Assembly (NCBI GenBank): GCA_964423095.1
Contig: CAYRDI010000019.1
Span: 1 to 34,938 of the forward strand
Direction of reading: 5' to 3'
Length of the DNA: 34,938 nt
Origin: Micavibrio_A sp964423095
Lineage (GTDB): Bacteria > Pseudomonadota > Alphaproteobacteria > Micavibrionales > Micavibrionaceae
The notes beneath the pieces are model-generated. The model worked only from the letters and a program-made list of their open reading frames with translations, was not told the origin of the DNA and did no database searches. Made by a program: the position numbers and the translations under genes. Shown here piece after piece: positions 1 to 8,617 of this stretch (the stretch's first letter is position 1; each line of letters begins with the position of its first letter).

Positions 1-668
1 CGTCAGGGTATATCAGTTTCGAAGATTCCGGCCATGGCAGCGGCGCGTTTTTGTCCAAACCCGGTGAAACCGCCATTATCAACCCACCCGCGGGCGGGTT
101 GCCGCATTTTGAAATCGGTGTGGCGTGGGACAATGTCCATGCGCCAGCGGTGGGGGGCGGTCTTATAAAAAACCTGCTCGGCAAAAAATCAGCAAAAAAA
201 GGCGTCGATCTGGATCTTGGGTGTCTTTATGTCCTGAAAAACGGGACGCGCGGGGGGATGCAGGCTTTTGGTGAAATCCATGGGTCGTTGGAAAAAGAAC
301 CCTATATTGCCCTAAGCGGTGATGAGCGCACCGGCAACCGCGAAGGATATGATGAAACCATTCTGGTCAACGGGGCACATTGGGACACCATCCAGAAAAT
401 CCTGATCTATGTCTATATCTATGACGGGGCGGAAAACTGGGCGATCGTGAAACCGCAGGTACAGGTGCGTGTTCCCGGCGAAGAGCCGATGATCGTGACC
501 CTGCGGGCCAGCAAACAAACCATGGCGGTCTGCGCGGTTGCCGGTATAGAAAATATTCGCGGCGGAATCCGCCTGACCAGTTATCTGGAATATTTTCCGG
601 GGCATGCGGAAATGGACCGCGCCTTCGGTTTCGGGCTTGATTGGGAAACTGGCAGCAAGCGGCCCTGA
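1..668 (+). CDS. TerD-fold tellurium-resistance family protein (TerA-like), 5'-truncated by window edge
   Basis: TerD-fold proteins bind calcium and occur in tellurite/stress resistance clusters; their biochemical role is poorly known. The frame is open from base 3 through the window edge. The TTG at 51 has coding-like residues in front of it (ending GSGAFLSKPGE), so the true start is probably outside the window. Visible features are the TerD-type opening LSKPGE with NPPAGGL, then GVAWDN, VDLDLGCLYVL, LSGDERTG, a YVYIYDGAENW strand, and the tail YFPGHAEMDRAFGFGLDWE. This pattern, with a Pro/Gly-rich entry and the WDN and GDERTG motifs, is what I associate with the TerA branch. The next gene, 68 bases downstream on the same strand, is a second TerD-family protein, so the two probably act together and continue a ter cluster lying to the left. 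The family assignment is firm; the TerA sub-branch is less certain. Confidence 0.8.
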   Translation, partial: SGYISFEDSGHGSGAFLSKPGETAIINPPAGGLPHFEIGVAWDNVHAPAVGGGLIKNLLGKKSAKKGVDLDLGCLYVLKNGTRGGMQAFGEIHGSLEKEPYIALSGDERTGNREGYDETILVNGAHWDTIQKILIYVYIYDGAENWAIVKPQVQVRVPGEEPMIVTLRASKQTMAVCAVAGIENIRGGIRLTSYLEYFPGHAEMDRAFGFGLDWETGSKRP

Positions 669-736
669 TCATTATACTGGATAGGGTCGGCCGGAAGGGT
701 TAGACTTTAGCGGAGCGCGCAACAAAGGATTGAACG

Positions 737-1396
737 ATGAGCCATTTTGACGACGATGATGATTTCGACCCCAACCCGTCCGTCATGATGGATCCGGATG
801 CGGGGCGTTTGATCGTCAGGAAAGGCGAAGAAATCAATGTCAGCCGGATTGATCCGTCCATCCGTGAAATCACGGTGGGTGTTGGCTGGGATTTGAAGAG
901 TTTCGAAGGCGACCCGATCGATGTCGATGCCAGCATTTTCCTCCTTAACAAAAACGACCAAACGGTCGAAGACACGGATTTTATTTTTTACAACAACCTG
1001 ATCGGACGCGACGGGGCCGTCAAGCATATGGGCGATTCCCGTACCGGCGCGGGGGACGGGGATGATGAAAAGATTGTCATCGACCTGATGGCCCTGCCGT
1101 TCGAAATTGTCAAAATCGCCTTTGTTTTATCGATTTACGACATGGATTTGAACGCCAGCAATTTTACGATGGTGCGGAATGTTTATTTCCGGATTGTAAA
1201 CAACTTGACCGAACTTGAAACCTTTCGGTTCAATCTGGATGACAACCTGGGCAATGCCACGGGATTGATGATCGGGTATCTGGAACGGATCGGGACGGAC
1301 TGGACGTACAAGGCTTTGGGGCAATCCATTCCGGGCGGTTTGTCAAAACTGGCGTCTGATTACGGGATCATCGTTGCGCAGAACGTGAAATCCTAA
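737..1396 (+). CDS. TerD-family protein
   Basis: A 219-residue single TerD-domain protein, the usual length for TerD/TerE/TerZ. Residues 2-12 form an acidic run (five consecutive Asp after SHF). The domain core follows: KGEEINVSRIDPSIREITVGVGWD, then DVDASIFLLNKND, YNNLIGRDGAVKHMGDSRTG, GDGDDEKIVIDL, and a final strand SNFTMVRNVYFRIVN. The D-x-D-A-S-x-F-L-L and G-D-G-D-D-E segments are the acidic elements that carry Ca2+ in characterised TerD proteins. A weak Shine-Dalgarno (AAAGGA, 723-728) precedes ATG 737. The gene follows the TerA-like gene on the same strand. Its stop overlaps the end of the convergent unknown gene by one base, leaving no room for a separate terminator. A cytoplasmic stress or membrane-associated role is inferred from the family only. 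Confidence 0.88.
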   Translation: MSHFDDDDDFDPNPSVMMDPDAGRLIVRKGEEINVSRIDPSIREITVGVGWDLKSFEGDPIDVDASIFLLNKNDQTVEDTDFIFYNNLIGRDGAVKHMGDSRTGAGDGDDEKIVIDLMALPFEIVKIAFVLSIYDMDLNASNFTMVRNVYFRIVNNLTELETFRFNLDDNLGNATGLMIGYLERIGTDWTYKALGQSIPGGLSKLASDYGIIVAQNVKS

Positions 1397-1899
1397 AACC
1401 CGCGGCCGTTTTTTAAACCCAGCAAGGCTTGCGGTTTTATTTTCGGGGCCTTGCTGGAGCCGCCCTGCCGTCCGTCGCGGAACCGTTCGCCGCCATGCAT
1501 TTCGCGGTCCATAATGTCATCGATGTCCGGAATGTTGCCGAGCTTGATTTCCTGCACGCAGGCCGCAAAAAAATTGCAGGATTTTTCTTCCCATTCATAA
1601 ACGCTGTTGGCTTCGTCTTTTCCCTTGATGCGCAGGATAACCGGCGACCATTTTCCTTGTGCCACCGGTTTGCAAAAAATCCAGCACATTTGTTCGATGG
1701 GGCCTTTGCCGTCTTCGGGTTGGTCATATAAAAACTGGAGTTCGGCTTCGATTTCATCGCCATCGTTGTTCATGCGGACTTCGGCACTGGCGGTCACGCC
1801 GTTCGCGGCATCATAGGAAGACCAAGGGCATGTTTCATAAGGGGAGAGCGTATAGCCCACCCCCAGCTTGTCGCACAATATTTTTAAGTCCGCGCGCAT
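1393..1899 (-). CDS. Unknown protein, 168 residues, downstream of xseA
   Basis: I do not recognise a family. The protein has no signal peptide or membrane segment. It contains six cysteines (near 9, 24, 72, 76, 108 and 114) and a Trp-rich centre (CWIFCKPVAQGKWSPVILRIKG). The C-terminal tail (about 130-168) is Gly/Arg/Lys-rich and looks disordered. ATG 1899 is supported by AAGGA about five bases upstream, inside a small palindrome (TGTCC-TTAT-GGACA, 1902-1915). The gene starts 41 bases after the xseA stop on the same strand, so it may be co-transcribed with xseA. It converges on terD with overlapping ends. Codon use resembles its neighbours and the frame is long and clean, so I take it as a real gene of unknown function. 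Confidence 0.7.
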   Translation of the reverse strand: MRADLKILCDKLGVGYTLSPYETCPWSSYDAANGVTASAEVRMNNDGDEIEAELQFLYDQPEDGKGPIEQMCWIFCKPVAQGKWSPVILRIKGKDEANSVYEWEEKSCNFFAACVQEIKLGNIPDIDDIMDREMHGGERFRDGRQGGSSKAPKIKPQALLGLKNGRGF

Positions 1900-1940
1900 G
1901 ATGTCCTTATGGACAGTATAGCATAAAAAAACAAGCGATT

Positions 1941-3287
1941 TCAGGCTTTTCGCACGGGTATGCGGCCCTGATTGCGGAATTCGATCTCCATAAGGTCTTG
2001 TTTTTGCGCGGCTTCCAGCGACGAAACAACCGTGCCGTCCGATCCCCAGACCACGGCGTAACCCCGGTCCAGAACCTTGCGGAACGAGAGGCTTTCGAGC
2101 ATCCGCCCCGCATGATCGATCTGTTTTTGTGCATCTATCAAAAGACGCATACCGGCTTTTTGCAGGTTTTGTCCGGTCATGGCCGTATGGCGGGCCTTTT
2201 CCTCGATCAGCGATCTTGGATGGCGCGGCATCAACGGGGCCAGACGGCGATGTTTTTCGGACAATGTCTTTTCAAACCCGTGTTGCAGTTTCGCCCCCGC
2301 AATATCGAGCCGCTGAGTCTTGATGTCCAGCAAGCGGGCGGGATTCCCCAGCTTTGCGCTTTGCGTTTCGAGGCGCGAGGACAATTCCGCCAACCGGCGC
2401 GCAATCCCACGGGACAGGCGCGTGCCGCAATCTTGCACAAATCCGATAATGTCCATCCGGACGGGCACGGCGCGTTCGGCGGCGGCCGTGGGTGTGGGCG
2501 CACGCAGATCGGCCGCATAATCAATGAGCGTGGTATCGGTTTCGTGACCGACGGCGGAGATCAGGGGAATTTTGGATGACGCTGCGGCCCTTACCACGAT
2601 TTCTTCGTTAAAGGCCATTAAATCTTCGAGGCTTCCGCCGCCGCGCGCAACGATCAAAAGATCGGGGCGTAGACTTTCGGGGAGGTTGTTGAATCCGTCT
2701 ATGGCCGCCGCAATTTGTGCGGCCGCGGCCTCCCCCTGTACCGCCACGGGCCATACCATGACGTGGCGCGGAAAGCGTTCGGAAATCCGGTGGAGAATAT
2801 CGCGGATCACAGCCCCTGTCGGTGATGTGACCACACCGATTCTTTCGGGCATGAAGGGAAGCGGCTTTTTGCGCGCGTCGTCGAACAACCCTTCGGCCGC
2901 CAGTTTTTTGCGGCGTTCTTCCAGCATTTTCAAAAGGGCGCCTTCGCCGGCGAGTTCCATCGTGTCCACGACAAGCTGGTAGCGTGAGCTTTTGGGATAG
3001 CTGGAAAGTTTTCCGGTGACGATCACATCCAGCCCGTCTTCGGGTTTGACGGAAAGCCGGCCCATCGATCCGCGCCAGACAACGATGTTGATATTGGCGT
3101 CTTCGTCCTTGATGTCACCGTAAAGGTGACCGCTTGATGCGAGCTTCAAACCCGAAAGTTCGCCGCGTACCCGCACGCGGCCGTAGGTTTGTTCCAGCAT
3201 GGATTTTACGGAATTTGCAAGTTCCGAGACAGAAAGTTCCGGAACATTGGATCGTTTGGCCGCCGTGAACAGATCTTCTGTTGTCAT
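1941..3287 (-). CDS. xseA: Exodeoxyribonuclease VII large subunit
   Basis: XseA is the catalytic/scaffold subunit of exonuclease VII, which degrades single-stranded DNA to oligonucleotides in both directions and works with the small subunit XseB (not in this window). At 448 residues it is close to the E. coli protein. Residues ~15-110 form the OB-fold (SVSELANSVKSMLEQTYGRVRVRGELSGLK...GHLYGDIKDEDA). The nuclease domain follows with ERIGVVTSPTGAVIRDILH, IVARGGGSLEDLMAFNEE and SAVGHETDTTLIDYAADLRAPTPTAAAE, the family signatures, then a long helical region. ATG 3287 lies 55 bases from the divergent putA start at 3343, so the two share a promoter region. The Shine-Dalgarno is weak. The unknown 168-residue gene follows 41 bases downstream. 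Confidence 0.96.
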   Translation of the reverse strand: MTTEDLFTAAKRSNVPELSVSELANSVKSMLEQTYGRVRVRGELSGLKLASSGHLYGDIKDEDANINIVVWRGSMGRLSVKPEDGLDVIVTGKLSSYPKSSRYQLVVDTMELAGEGALLKMLEERRKKLAAEGLFDDARKKPLPFMPERIGVVTSPTGAVIRDILHRISERFPRHVMVWPVAVQGEAAAAQIAAAIDGFNNLPESLRPDLLIVARGGGSLEDLMAFNEEIVVRAAASSKIPLISAVGHETDTTLIDYAADLRAPTPTAAAERAVPVRMDIIGFVQDCGTRLSRGIARRLAELSSRLETQSAKLGNPARLLDIKTQRLDIAGAKLQHGFEKTLSEKHRRLAPLMPRHPRSLIEEKARHTAMTGQNLQKAGMRLLIDAQKQIDHAGRMLESLSFRKVLDRGYAVVWGSDGTVVSSLEAAQKQDLMEIEFRNQGRIPVRKA

Positions 3288-3342
3288 GGCACTGGATCGT
3301 ATAGAATATGGGCGACAAGCTCAATATAAGGATCGAGAATCG

Positions 3343-6300
3343 ATGCCGAAAGACCTTCAGGACCTTTCCCACTACCTGATGAAACCCGAAAAAGAATGCG
3401 TTCAGGGATTGCTGGATGCCCTGTCATGGGACGCTGCTGCCGCGGCGCGGGTGGAAAAGGACGCCGAAGATCTGATTACGGCGATGCGCGCGCAAAAAAG
3501 AAAAAGCGGGAGCATCGAACATTTTTTCCAGACCTATAGCCTGAACACGCAAGAGGGGATCGCCCTGATGTGTCTGGCCGAAGCGTTGTTGCGAATCCCC
3601 GATGCGCGCACGGCGGGTGCCTTGATCCGCGATAAAATTGCCCGCACAAAATGGGTGGCCGATACGGCGCGGGGCGATGACTGGATGATGCGGATGGCGG
3701 GGATGGGGCTTTCGGCCAGTCGCGCCACGCTCGAAGGACCGCTTTCTAAACTGGGGGAACCCTTGATCCGCAAGGCTCTGTCCGAGGCCATGAAAATTCT
3801 CGGCGGGCAATTCGTGGTGGGGCAGAGCATTGGGGATGCCTTAAAAAATGCTGCGGTCTTGAATGCGGATAAAGGATATCTGTTTTCGTTCGACATGCTG
3901 GGCGAAGGCGCGCGCACGGCGCAGGATGCGGAAAGCTATTTCAAATCCTATGAACAGGCGATTGCGGCCGTTGCTGAAAACGGCGCGGGGAAAAAGGGCG
4001 CACCCTACGGGATTTCGGTCAAGCTCTCCGCCCTGCACCCCCGCTTTTGCGCGGCGCAGGAGGATGTGTGCATCCCCGAACTTTCCCGCAAATTATCCCA
4101 TCTGGCGCAAAAAGCGGCGGCGGCCAATCTGTGCCTGACGGTCGATGCCGAAGAATCCGAACGGCTGGAAACGACCTTAAAAATTATCCGCCCCGTGATC
4201 GAGGATGTGACCTTGAAGGGCTGGAACGGGTTCGGGCTGGCTGTGCAATCTTACGGAAAGCGCACCTTGCCGCTCACCCAGAACCTGATCGAACTGGCGC
4301 AGCGTCATGCGCGGCGGATCCAGATCCGGCTGGTCAAGGGGGCCTATTGGGATTCCGAAATCAAGCGGGCACAGATGAAGGGGCTCGATGATTATCCCGT
4401 CTTCACCCGCAAATCCCATACGGATTTAAGTTACCTCGCCTGCGCACGGGTTTTGCTGCAGGGGCGGGACTTCGTCTATCCCATGTTCGGGACGCACAAC
4501 GCCCATACGGTGCGGGCTGTGATCGACATGGCGGGGAACGACCGCGGCGGGTTTGAATTCCAGAAACTCTACGGTATGGGCGATGCGCTTTATGATCATG
4601 TGCGGGCGCAGGATAATCTTCCCGTGCGGGTTTATGCCCCCGTGGGCGTGCACCGTGATTTATTGCCCTATCTGGTGCGCCGCCTTCTTGAAAACGGGGC
4701 CAATTCATCCTTCGTCAACAAGGCATTCGACCCCGATGTGCCGGCCTCATCCCTGGCCCGTGACCCGGTGGAAACCGTGTTTGCCCATAAGGGTCAGTCG
4801 CATCCATCCATCCGCTTGCCGGCCCGCATTTTCCCAGACCGGCTGAATTCGCGCGGGATGGATCTGGATGATCTGGCAACGCGAAAAATGCTGGGCCAGA
4901 AGATGGAAGCGGCACGGGGCGCGCAGGCAAAGGCCTGTGTTTCCATCATAGGCGGGCTGGAAGAAAAAACCGGCCCTGCGTCCGAGGTGCGCAACCCGGC
5001 CGATACGTCCGATCTCATCGGTTTGGCGCACGGGGCGACCGCGGGCGATGTCGACCGCGCCTATGCACAGGCGGGCCGTGCCTTCGATGACTGGAAGAAC
5101 ACACCTGCCACCAAACGGGCCGCGGTGTTGAACAAGATAGCCGACCTTTACGAACAAAACGCGGCGGCCCTTATTGATTTGTGCGTGCGGGAAGCGGGGA
5201 AAACCCTGCCCGATGCGGCGGCGGAGGTGCGGGAAGCCGCTGATTTTTGCCGCTATTATGCTGCACAAGGCGGCATGGTTTTTAATGAAAACGGCGAAAA
5301 TCTGCGATCCTATACAGGCGAAAGCAATAAAATTATGCTGCAGGGTCGGGGAGTGTTCTGTGCCATCAGCCCTTGGAACTTTCCGCTCGCCATTTTCACA
5401 GGACAGGTGGCCGCCGCCTTGATGGCCGGTAATACCGTGGTGGCCAAACCCGCCGAACAAACCCCCTTTACGGCGCAGGCCGCGGTTCGTTTGATGCATA
5501 AAGCCGGCATACCGCAGGACGTGCTGCATTTGATCGTCGGCAACGGCGATGTGGGTGAAGCCATGGTGCGGCATAAGGATTGCGCTGGCGTGGTCTTTAC
5601 GGGATCGACAGCCGTGGCCCGGATTATCAATCAGGCACTGGCGGCCAAGGACGGGCCGATTGTCCCGTTGATTGCCGAAACCGGCGGGGTGAACGCGCTG
5701 GTTGCGGATTCATCGGCCCTGCCCGAACAGGTGGTGGATGATGTGATTTTAAGCGCCTTTGGATCGGCGGGGCAACGCTGTTCCGCCGCGCGCGTTCTTT
5801 TTGTGCAAGAGGATGTGGCGGAAAAAACGATTGCCATGTTGCAAGGGGCGATGGCGGAACTTCGCATCGGCGATCCGCAGCTTTATACCACGGATGTTGG
5901 GCCGCTGATTGATGATGACGCGCTGGCGATGTTACAAAAACACAAAAACTACCTGGACAGCTACGGGACGAAAATCGCGGAAGTGCCCTTGCCGGATGCG
6001 GTAAGGGGGCGCGGTCATTATTTTGCGCCGATTGCCTATGAAATCGACGATCTGGCCACACTGCCGGGGGAAGTGTTCGGCCCCGCCCTGCATGTCATCC
6101 GCTATAAATCCGGTGCGCTGCCCGATGTGTTGCGGGCGATCAATGCCACGGGGTACGGGCTGACCTTCGGCATTCATACCCGCGTGGATGCGGTGGCCGC
6201 GCAGGCATCGTCCAATGTTGCGGCGGGAAATGTTTATATCAACCGATCCATCATCGGGGCCGTGGTCGGGGTTCAACCGTTCGGCGGGCAGGGATTGTCT

Positions 6301-6420
6301 GGCACCGGCCCCAAGGCGGGTGGGCCCCATTATCTGCCCCGCTTTGCCACCGAAAAGACAGTGAGCGTCAATACCACGGCGGCGGGCGGGAATGCCTCGC
6401 TTGTCATGCTGGAAGAATAG
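3343..6420 (+). CDS. putA: Bifunctional proline dehydrogenase / delta-1-pyrroline-5-carboxylate dehydrogenase
   Basis: PutA oxidises proline to glutamate in two steps, an FAD-dependent dehydrogenase that feeds the quinone pool and an NAD+-dependent aldehyde dehydrogenase. I chose ATG 3343 (1025 residues) because AAGGA at 3328-3332 lies just upstream. The longer frame from 3199 would run back through the start of divergent xseA. The PRODH barrel includes SVKLSALHPRF (~225-235), RLVKGAYWDSEIKRAQ (~329) and YGMGDALYDHV. The ALDH half has NTVVAKPAEQTPF, Glu779 (ETGGVN) and the catalytic Cys813 (SAGQRCSAARV), and ends with PFGGQGLSGTGPKAGGPHYLPRF. At about 1000 residues it is the short PutA type. 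There is no N-terminal ribbon-helix-helix, so it should not repress its own gene as E. coli PutA does. Confidence 0.97.
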   Translation: MPKDLQDLSHYLMKPEKECVQGLLDALSWDAAAAARVEKDAEDLITAMRAQKRKSGSIEHFFQTYSLNTQEGIALMCLAEALLRIPDARTAGALIRDKIARTKWVADTARGDDWMMRMAGMGLSASRATLEGPLSKLGEPLIRKALSEAMKILGGQFVVGQSIGDALKNAAVLNADKGYLFSFDMLGEGARTAQDAESYFKSYEQAIAAVAENGAGKKGAPYGISVKLSALHPRFCAAQEDVCIPELSRKLSHLAQKAAAANLCLTVDAEESERLETTLKIIRPVIEDVTLKGWNGFGLAVQSYGKRTLPLTQNLIELAQRHARRIQIRLVKGAYWDSEIKRAQMKGLDDYPVFTRKSHTDLSYLACARVLLQGRDFVYPMFGTHNAHTVRAVIDMAGNDRGGFEFQKLYGMGDALYDHVRAQDNLPVRVYAPVGVHRDLLPYLVRRLLENGANSSFVNKAFDPDVPASSLARDPVETVFAHKGQSHPSIRLPARIFPDRLNSRGMDLDDLATRKMLGQKMEAARGAQAKACVSIIGGLEEKTGPASEVRNPADTSDLIGLAHGATAGDVDRAYAQAGRAFDDWKNTPATKRAAVLNKIADLYEQNAAALIDLCVREAGKTLPDAAAEVREAADFCRYYAAQGGMVFNENGENLRSYTGESNKIMLQGRGVFCAISPWNFPLAIFTGQVAAALMAGNTVVAKPAEQTPFTAQAAVRLMHKAGIPQDVLHLIVGNGDVGEAMVRHKDCAGVVFTGSTAVARIINQALAAKDGPIVPLIAETGGVNALVADSSALPEQVVDDVILSAFGSAGQRCSAARVLFVQEDVAEKTIAMLQGAMAELRIGDPQLYTTDVGPLIDDDALAMLQKHKNYLDSYGTKIAEVPLPDAVRGRGHYFAPIAYEIDDLATLPGEVFGPALHVIRYKSGALPDVLRAINATGYGLTFGIHTRVDAVAAQASSNVAAGNVYINRSIIGAVVGVQPFGGQGLSGTGPKAGGPHYLPRFATEKTVSVNTTAAGGNASLVMLEE

Positions 6421-6458
6421 GGGCATAGTGCCCCCGCACAACAAAAAGGGAGGCAAAA

Positions 6459-7754
6459 ATGAAGGTGCTATTGGTCGGATCGGGCGGACGCGAGCATGCA
6501 CTGGCCTGGCGGCTGGCGAGCAGCAAAAAATGCAACGAATTGCTTTGTGCGCCGGGGAATGCGGGGATCGCGGAAGCGGCCGAATGCGTGCCCGTGGCCA
6601 TTGATGATATAGACGGGCTGGTCAAACTGGCCAAAGAGCGCAGCATAGATTTCGTGGTGGTGGGCCCCGAAGGGCCGCTGGTGGCGGGCCTGGCCGATGC
6701 GTTGAAAGCCGCAGGAATCAAGGTGTTCGGGCCGACCAAGGCCGCGGCTCGCCTCGAAGGTTCCAAAGGCTTCACCAAGGATTTGTGCAGCAAATACAAT
6801 ATTCCCACAGCGGCCTATGGCCGGTTTAAAGAGGTGGAACCCGCCTGCGAATTTATCCGCAAAACGGGGGCCCCGATCGTGGTGAAGGCTGATGGTCTTG
6901 CCGCCGGAAAGGGCGTCATTATTGCGGAAAGCGTTGAGGAAGCCGAAGCCGCCGTGAAGGACATGCTGTCCGGCAATGCGTTTGGTGCGGCGGGTGCGGA
7001 AGTTGTGATCGAAGAATATCTGGACGGGGAAGAGCTCAGCTTTTTTGCGTTATCCGATGGCAAAACCGTTCTGCCCTTTACCTCCGCGCAGGACCACAAA
7101 CGGGTGGGGGATGGCGATGTGGGGCTGAATACGGGCGGCATGGGTGCCTATTCTCCCGCCCATTTGCTGACCAATGATGTGCAGCAAAAAATCATGGAAC
7201 AAATCATCAAACCGACCGTGGCGGGGATGAGGTCCGAAGGTTGCCCGTTCGAAGGGGTTTTCTTTGCCGGCATTATGATGGTGAAGGGCGATCCCTATCT
7301 GATCGAATACAATGTCCGGTTCGGCGATCCTGAAACGCAACCTATGTTGCTGCGCCTTCAGGATGATTTGCTGGATCTGCTTTATGCCTGTGCGACCGGC
7401 AATCTGGCGCAATATAGCGAACTCGAATTTTCCTGGCATGTGGCACTCGGCGTGGTCATGGCGGCCAAGGGGTATCCCGGTGCCTATTCAAAGGGCAGCA
7501 AGATCCGCGGGATCGACGAGGCCGACCAGATGGAGGGTGTGAAGGTTTTTCATGCCGGGACGGCCAAAAATGCGGCGGGCGATATTCTGGCCAATGGCGG
7601 GCGGGTTCTGACCGTCACGGCTTCGGGGAAGGATGTGATCGGGGCGCAGCAAAAGGCCTATGCCGCCGTGGATCAGATCGACTGGCCCGAAGGGTTTTGC
7701 CGCCGTGACATCGGCTGGCGCGCGGTCAAGGCCAAGAAGGATCAGGCGGCTTAG
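6459..7754 (+). CDS. purD: Phosphoribosylamine-glycine ligase (GAR synthetase)
   Basis: PurD joins phosphoribosylamine and glycine with ATP to make glycinamide ribonucleotide in de novo purine synthesis. At 431 residues it is full length. It opens with the N-terminal fold MKVLLVGSGGREHALAWRL, has the ATP-grasp region VVKADGLAAGKGVIIAES and the acid EVVIEEYLDGEELSFF. It also has the metal/phosphate motifs NTGGMGAYSP and IEYNVRFGDPETQPMLLRL, and a normal C-terminal domain (GGRVLTVTASGKD). The Shine-Dalgarno GGGAGG (6447-6452) is strong and supports ATG 6459. The gene starts 38 bases after putA on the same strand with no hairpin between them, so read-through from putA is likely. No purine riboswitch is evident in that short gap. 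Confidence 0.97.
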   Translation: MKVLLVGSGGREHALAWRLASSKKCNELLCAPGNAGIAEAAECVPVAIDDIDGLVKLAKERSIDFVVVGPEGPLVAGLADALKAAGIKVFGPTKAAARLEGSKGFTKDLCSKYNIPTAAYGRFKEVEPACEFIRKTGAPIVVKADGLAAGKGVIIAESVEEAEAAVKDMLSGNAFGAAGAEVVIEEYLDGEELSFFALSDGKTVLPFTSAQDHKRVGDGDVGLNTGGMGAYSPAHLLTNDVQQKIMEQIIKPTVAGMRSEGCPFEGVFFAGIMMVKGDPYLIEYNVRFGDPETQPMLLRLQDDLLDLLYACATGNLAQYSELEFSWHVALGVVMAAKGYPGAYSKGSKIRGIDEADQMEGVKVFHAGTAKNAAGDILANGGRVLTVTASGKDVIGAQQKAYAAVDQIDWPEGFCRRDIGWRAVKAKKDQAA

Positions 7755-7776
7755 TCTTAATTCTTGAAAGTTTATT

Positions 7777-8112
7777 CTAATCGTATTTGAAGCTAAGACC
7801 CAGCATGGACAGTCTGAACTCAAGAAGTGATTTTTGCTGGGGTGACATCGGAAATTCTGAATAAAATTTTCTTTCCGAGAGAGCTAAGATGTCTCCCACT
7901 TTTTCCGCTCCTCCGAATTTTTTTGTATCCCATATTAATGGCCACAATAGATCCGCAAATGTCGCCTGTATCACGGGACATTGCGCTAATCCTGTCCGGT
8001 TTTCTTCTTCACTCCCGCCAGCTGCGCACAAAAAAGGCAAACCGCAATGGAACGCCGGATTTTTTTCCAGTCCTCGACGTTGCCTCGCCTTTTGTAAGTC
8101 CATTATAGTCAT
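7777..8112 (-). CDS. Doubtful ORF in a low-GC gap (up to 111 residues)
   Basis: This is the only sizeable frame in the 7755-8146 gap. It runs on the same strand as tadA and starts 34 bases beyond the tadA stop (ATG 8112 or ATG 8103). It ends within AT-rich sequence. The C-terminal half (ERKFYSEFPMSPQQKSLLEF) looks protein-like. The N-terminal half resembles a chance translation and has no known domain. No Shine-Dalgarno is visible before either start. Base composition is clearly lower in GC than the flanking genes, which fits either a young orphan or non-coding DNA. I recognise no family and would treat it as unproven. Confidence 0.25.
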   Translation of the reverse strand: MTIMDLQKARQRRGLEKNPAFHCGLPFLCAAGGSEEENRTGLAQCPVIQATFADLLWPLIWDTKKFGGAEKVGDILALSERKFYSEFPMSPQQKSLLEFRLSMLGLSFKYD

Positions 8113-8146
8113 AACTAATTATAAGACGCCTATCACTTTTGTCTAA

Positions 8147-8605
8147 TCATCTTTTTGCAGCAAAAAATTCGCGCAACAATATTGCGCTGTCTTCGGCCAT
8201 GGGGCCTTGCTGCAGCAAAATTTTGTGATGGCAGGTCGGCTGGTCGAAAAATCTTCCCCCGTGCAGCACACCGCCGCCCTTGGGATCGGCGGCCGCAAAA
8301 ACCAGTTTGCGGATACGGGCAAAGGCAATGGCGCCCGCACACATGGCACAAGGTTCCAGCGTGACATAAAGGTCATGATCGGGGATGCGCTGCGCCCCTG
8401 CCTTTTGGCAGGCTTTGCGGATGACATTGATTTCGGCATGGGCGGTGGGGTCGCTTTTCCCAATGGTTTCATTGCCCGCGCGGGATACAATTTTCCCGTC
8501 CGGCCCGACCAGAACCGCGCCGATCGGCACTTCGCCCCGTTCCGCCGCCAATCGCGCCTCTTCCATCGCGGCCAGCATATAGGTATGGTCGTTTTCTGAA
8601 TTCAT
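8147..8605 (-). CDS. tadA: tRNA(adenosine34) deaminase
   Basis: TadA converts adenosine 34 of tRNA-Arg(ACG) to inosine, which is needed to read CGN codons. The 152-residue protein is a zinc cytidine-deaminase fold enzyme. His56-Ala-Glu58 (PTAHAEIN) carries a zinc ligand and the catalytic acid, and PCAMC (Cys86, Cys89) supplies the other two zinc ligands. It also has the family motif GEVPIGAVLV. Guanine deaminases share the fold, but LYVTLEPCAMCAGAI followed by FAAADPKGGGVLHGG is the TadA pattern. ATG 8605 lies only 12 bases from the divergent rluB start and has no clear Shine-Dalgarno. A shorter start at Met10 is possible but would cut the first helix. Confidence 0.94.
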   Translation of the reverse strand: MNSENDHTYMLAAMEEARLAAERGEVPIGAVLVGPDGKIVSRAGNETIGKSDPTAHAEINVIRKACQKAGAQRIPDHDLYVTLEPCAMCAGAIAFARIRKLVFAAADPKGGGVLHGGRFFDQPTCHHKILLQQGPMAEDSAILLREFFAAKR

Positions 8606-8617
8606 AAGGCTTGCATA

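Noticed and set aside
3199..3342. Longer putA reading frame starting at 3199
   Set aside because: It lies inside the start of divergent xseA and lacks a ribosome-binding site, while ATG 3343 has AAGGA.
4747..5574. 275-codon minus-strand frame within putA
   Set aside because: It is an antisense shadow in high-GC coding sequence, with no start signal or known domain.
8010..8020. CACTCCCGCCA resembles the 3' end of an alphaproteobacterial tRNA-Asp, suggesting a tRNA fragment or attachment site
   Set aside because: Only 11 bases match; the preceding bases do not form a T-stem and no integrase or second copy is seen nearby.
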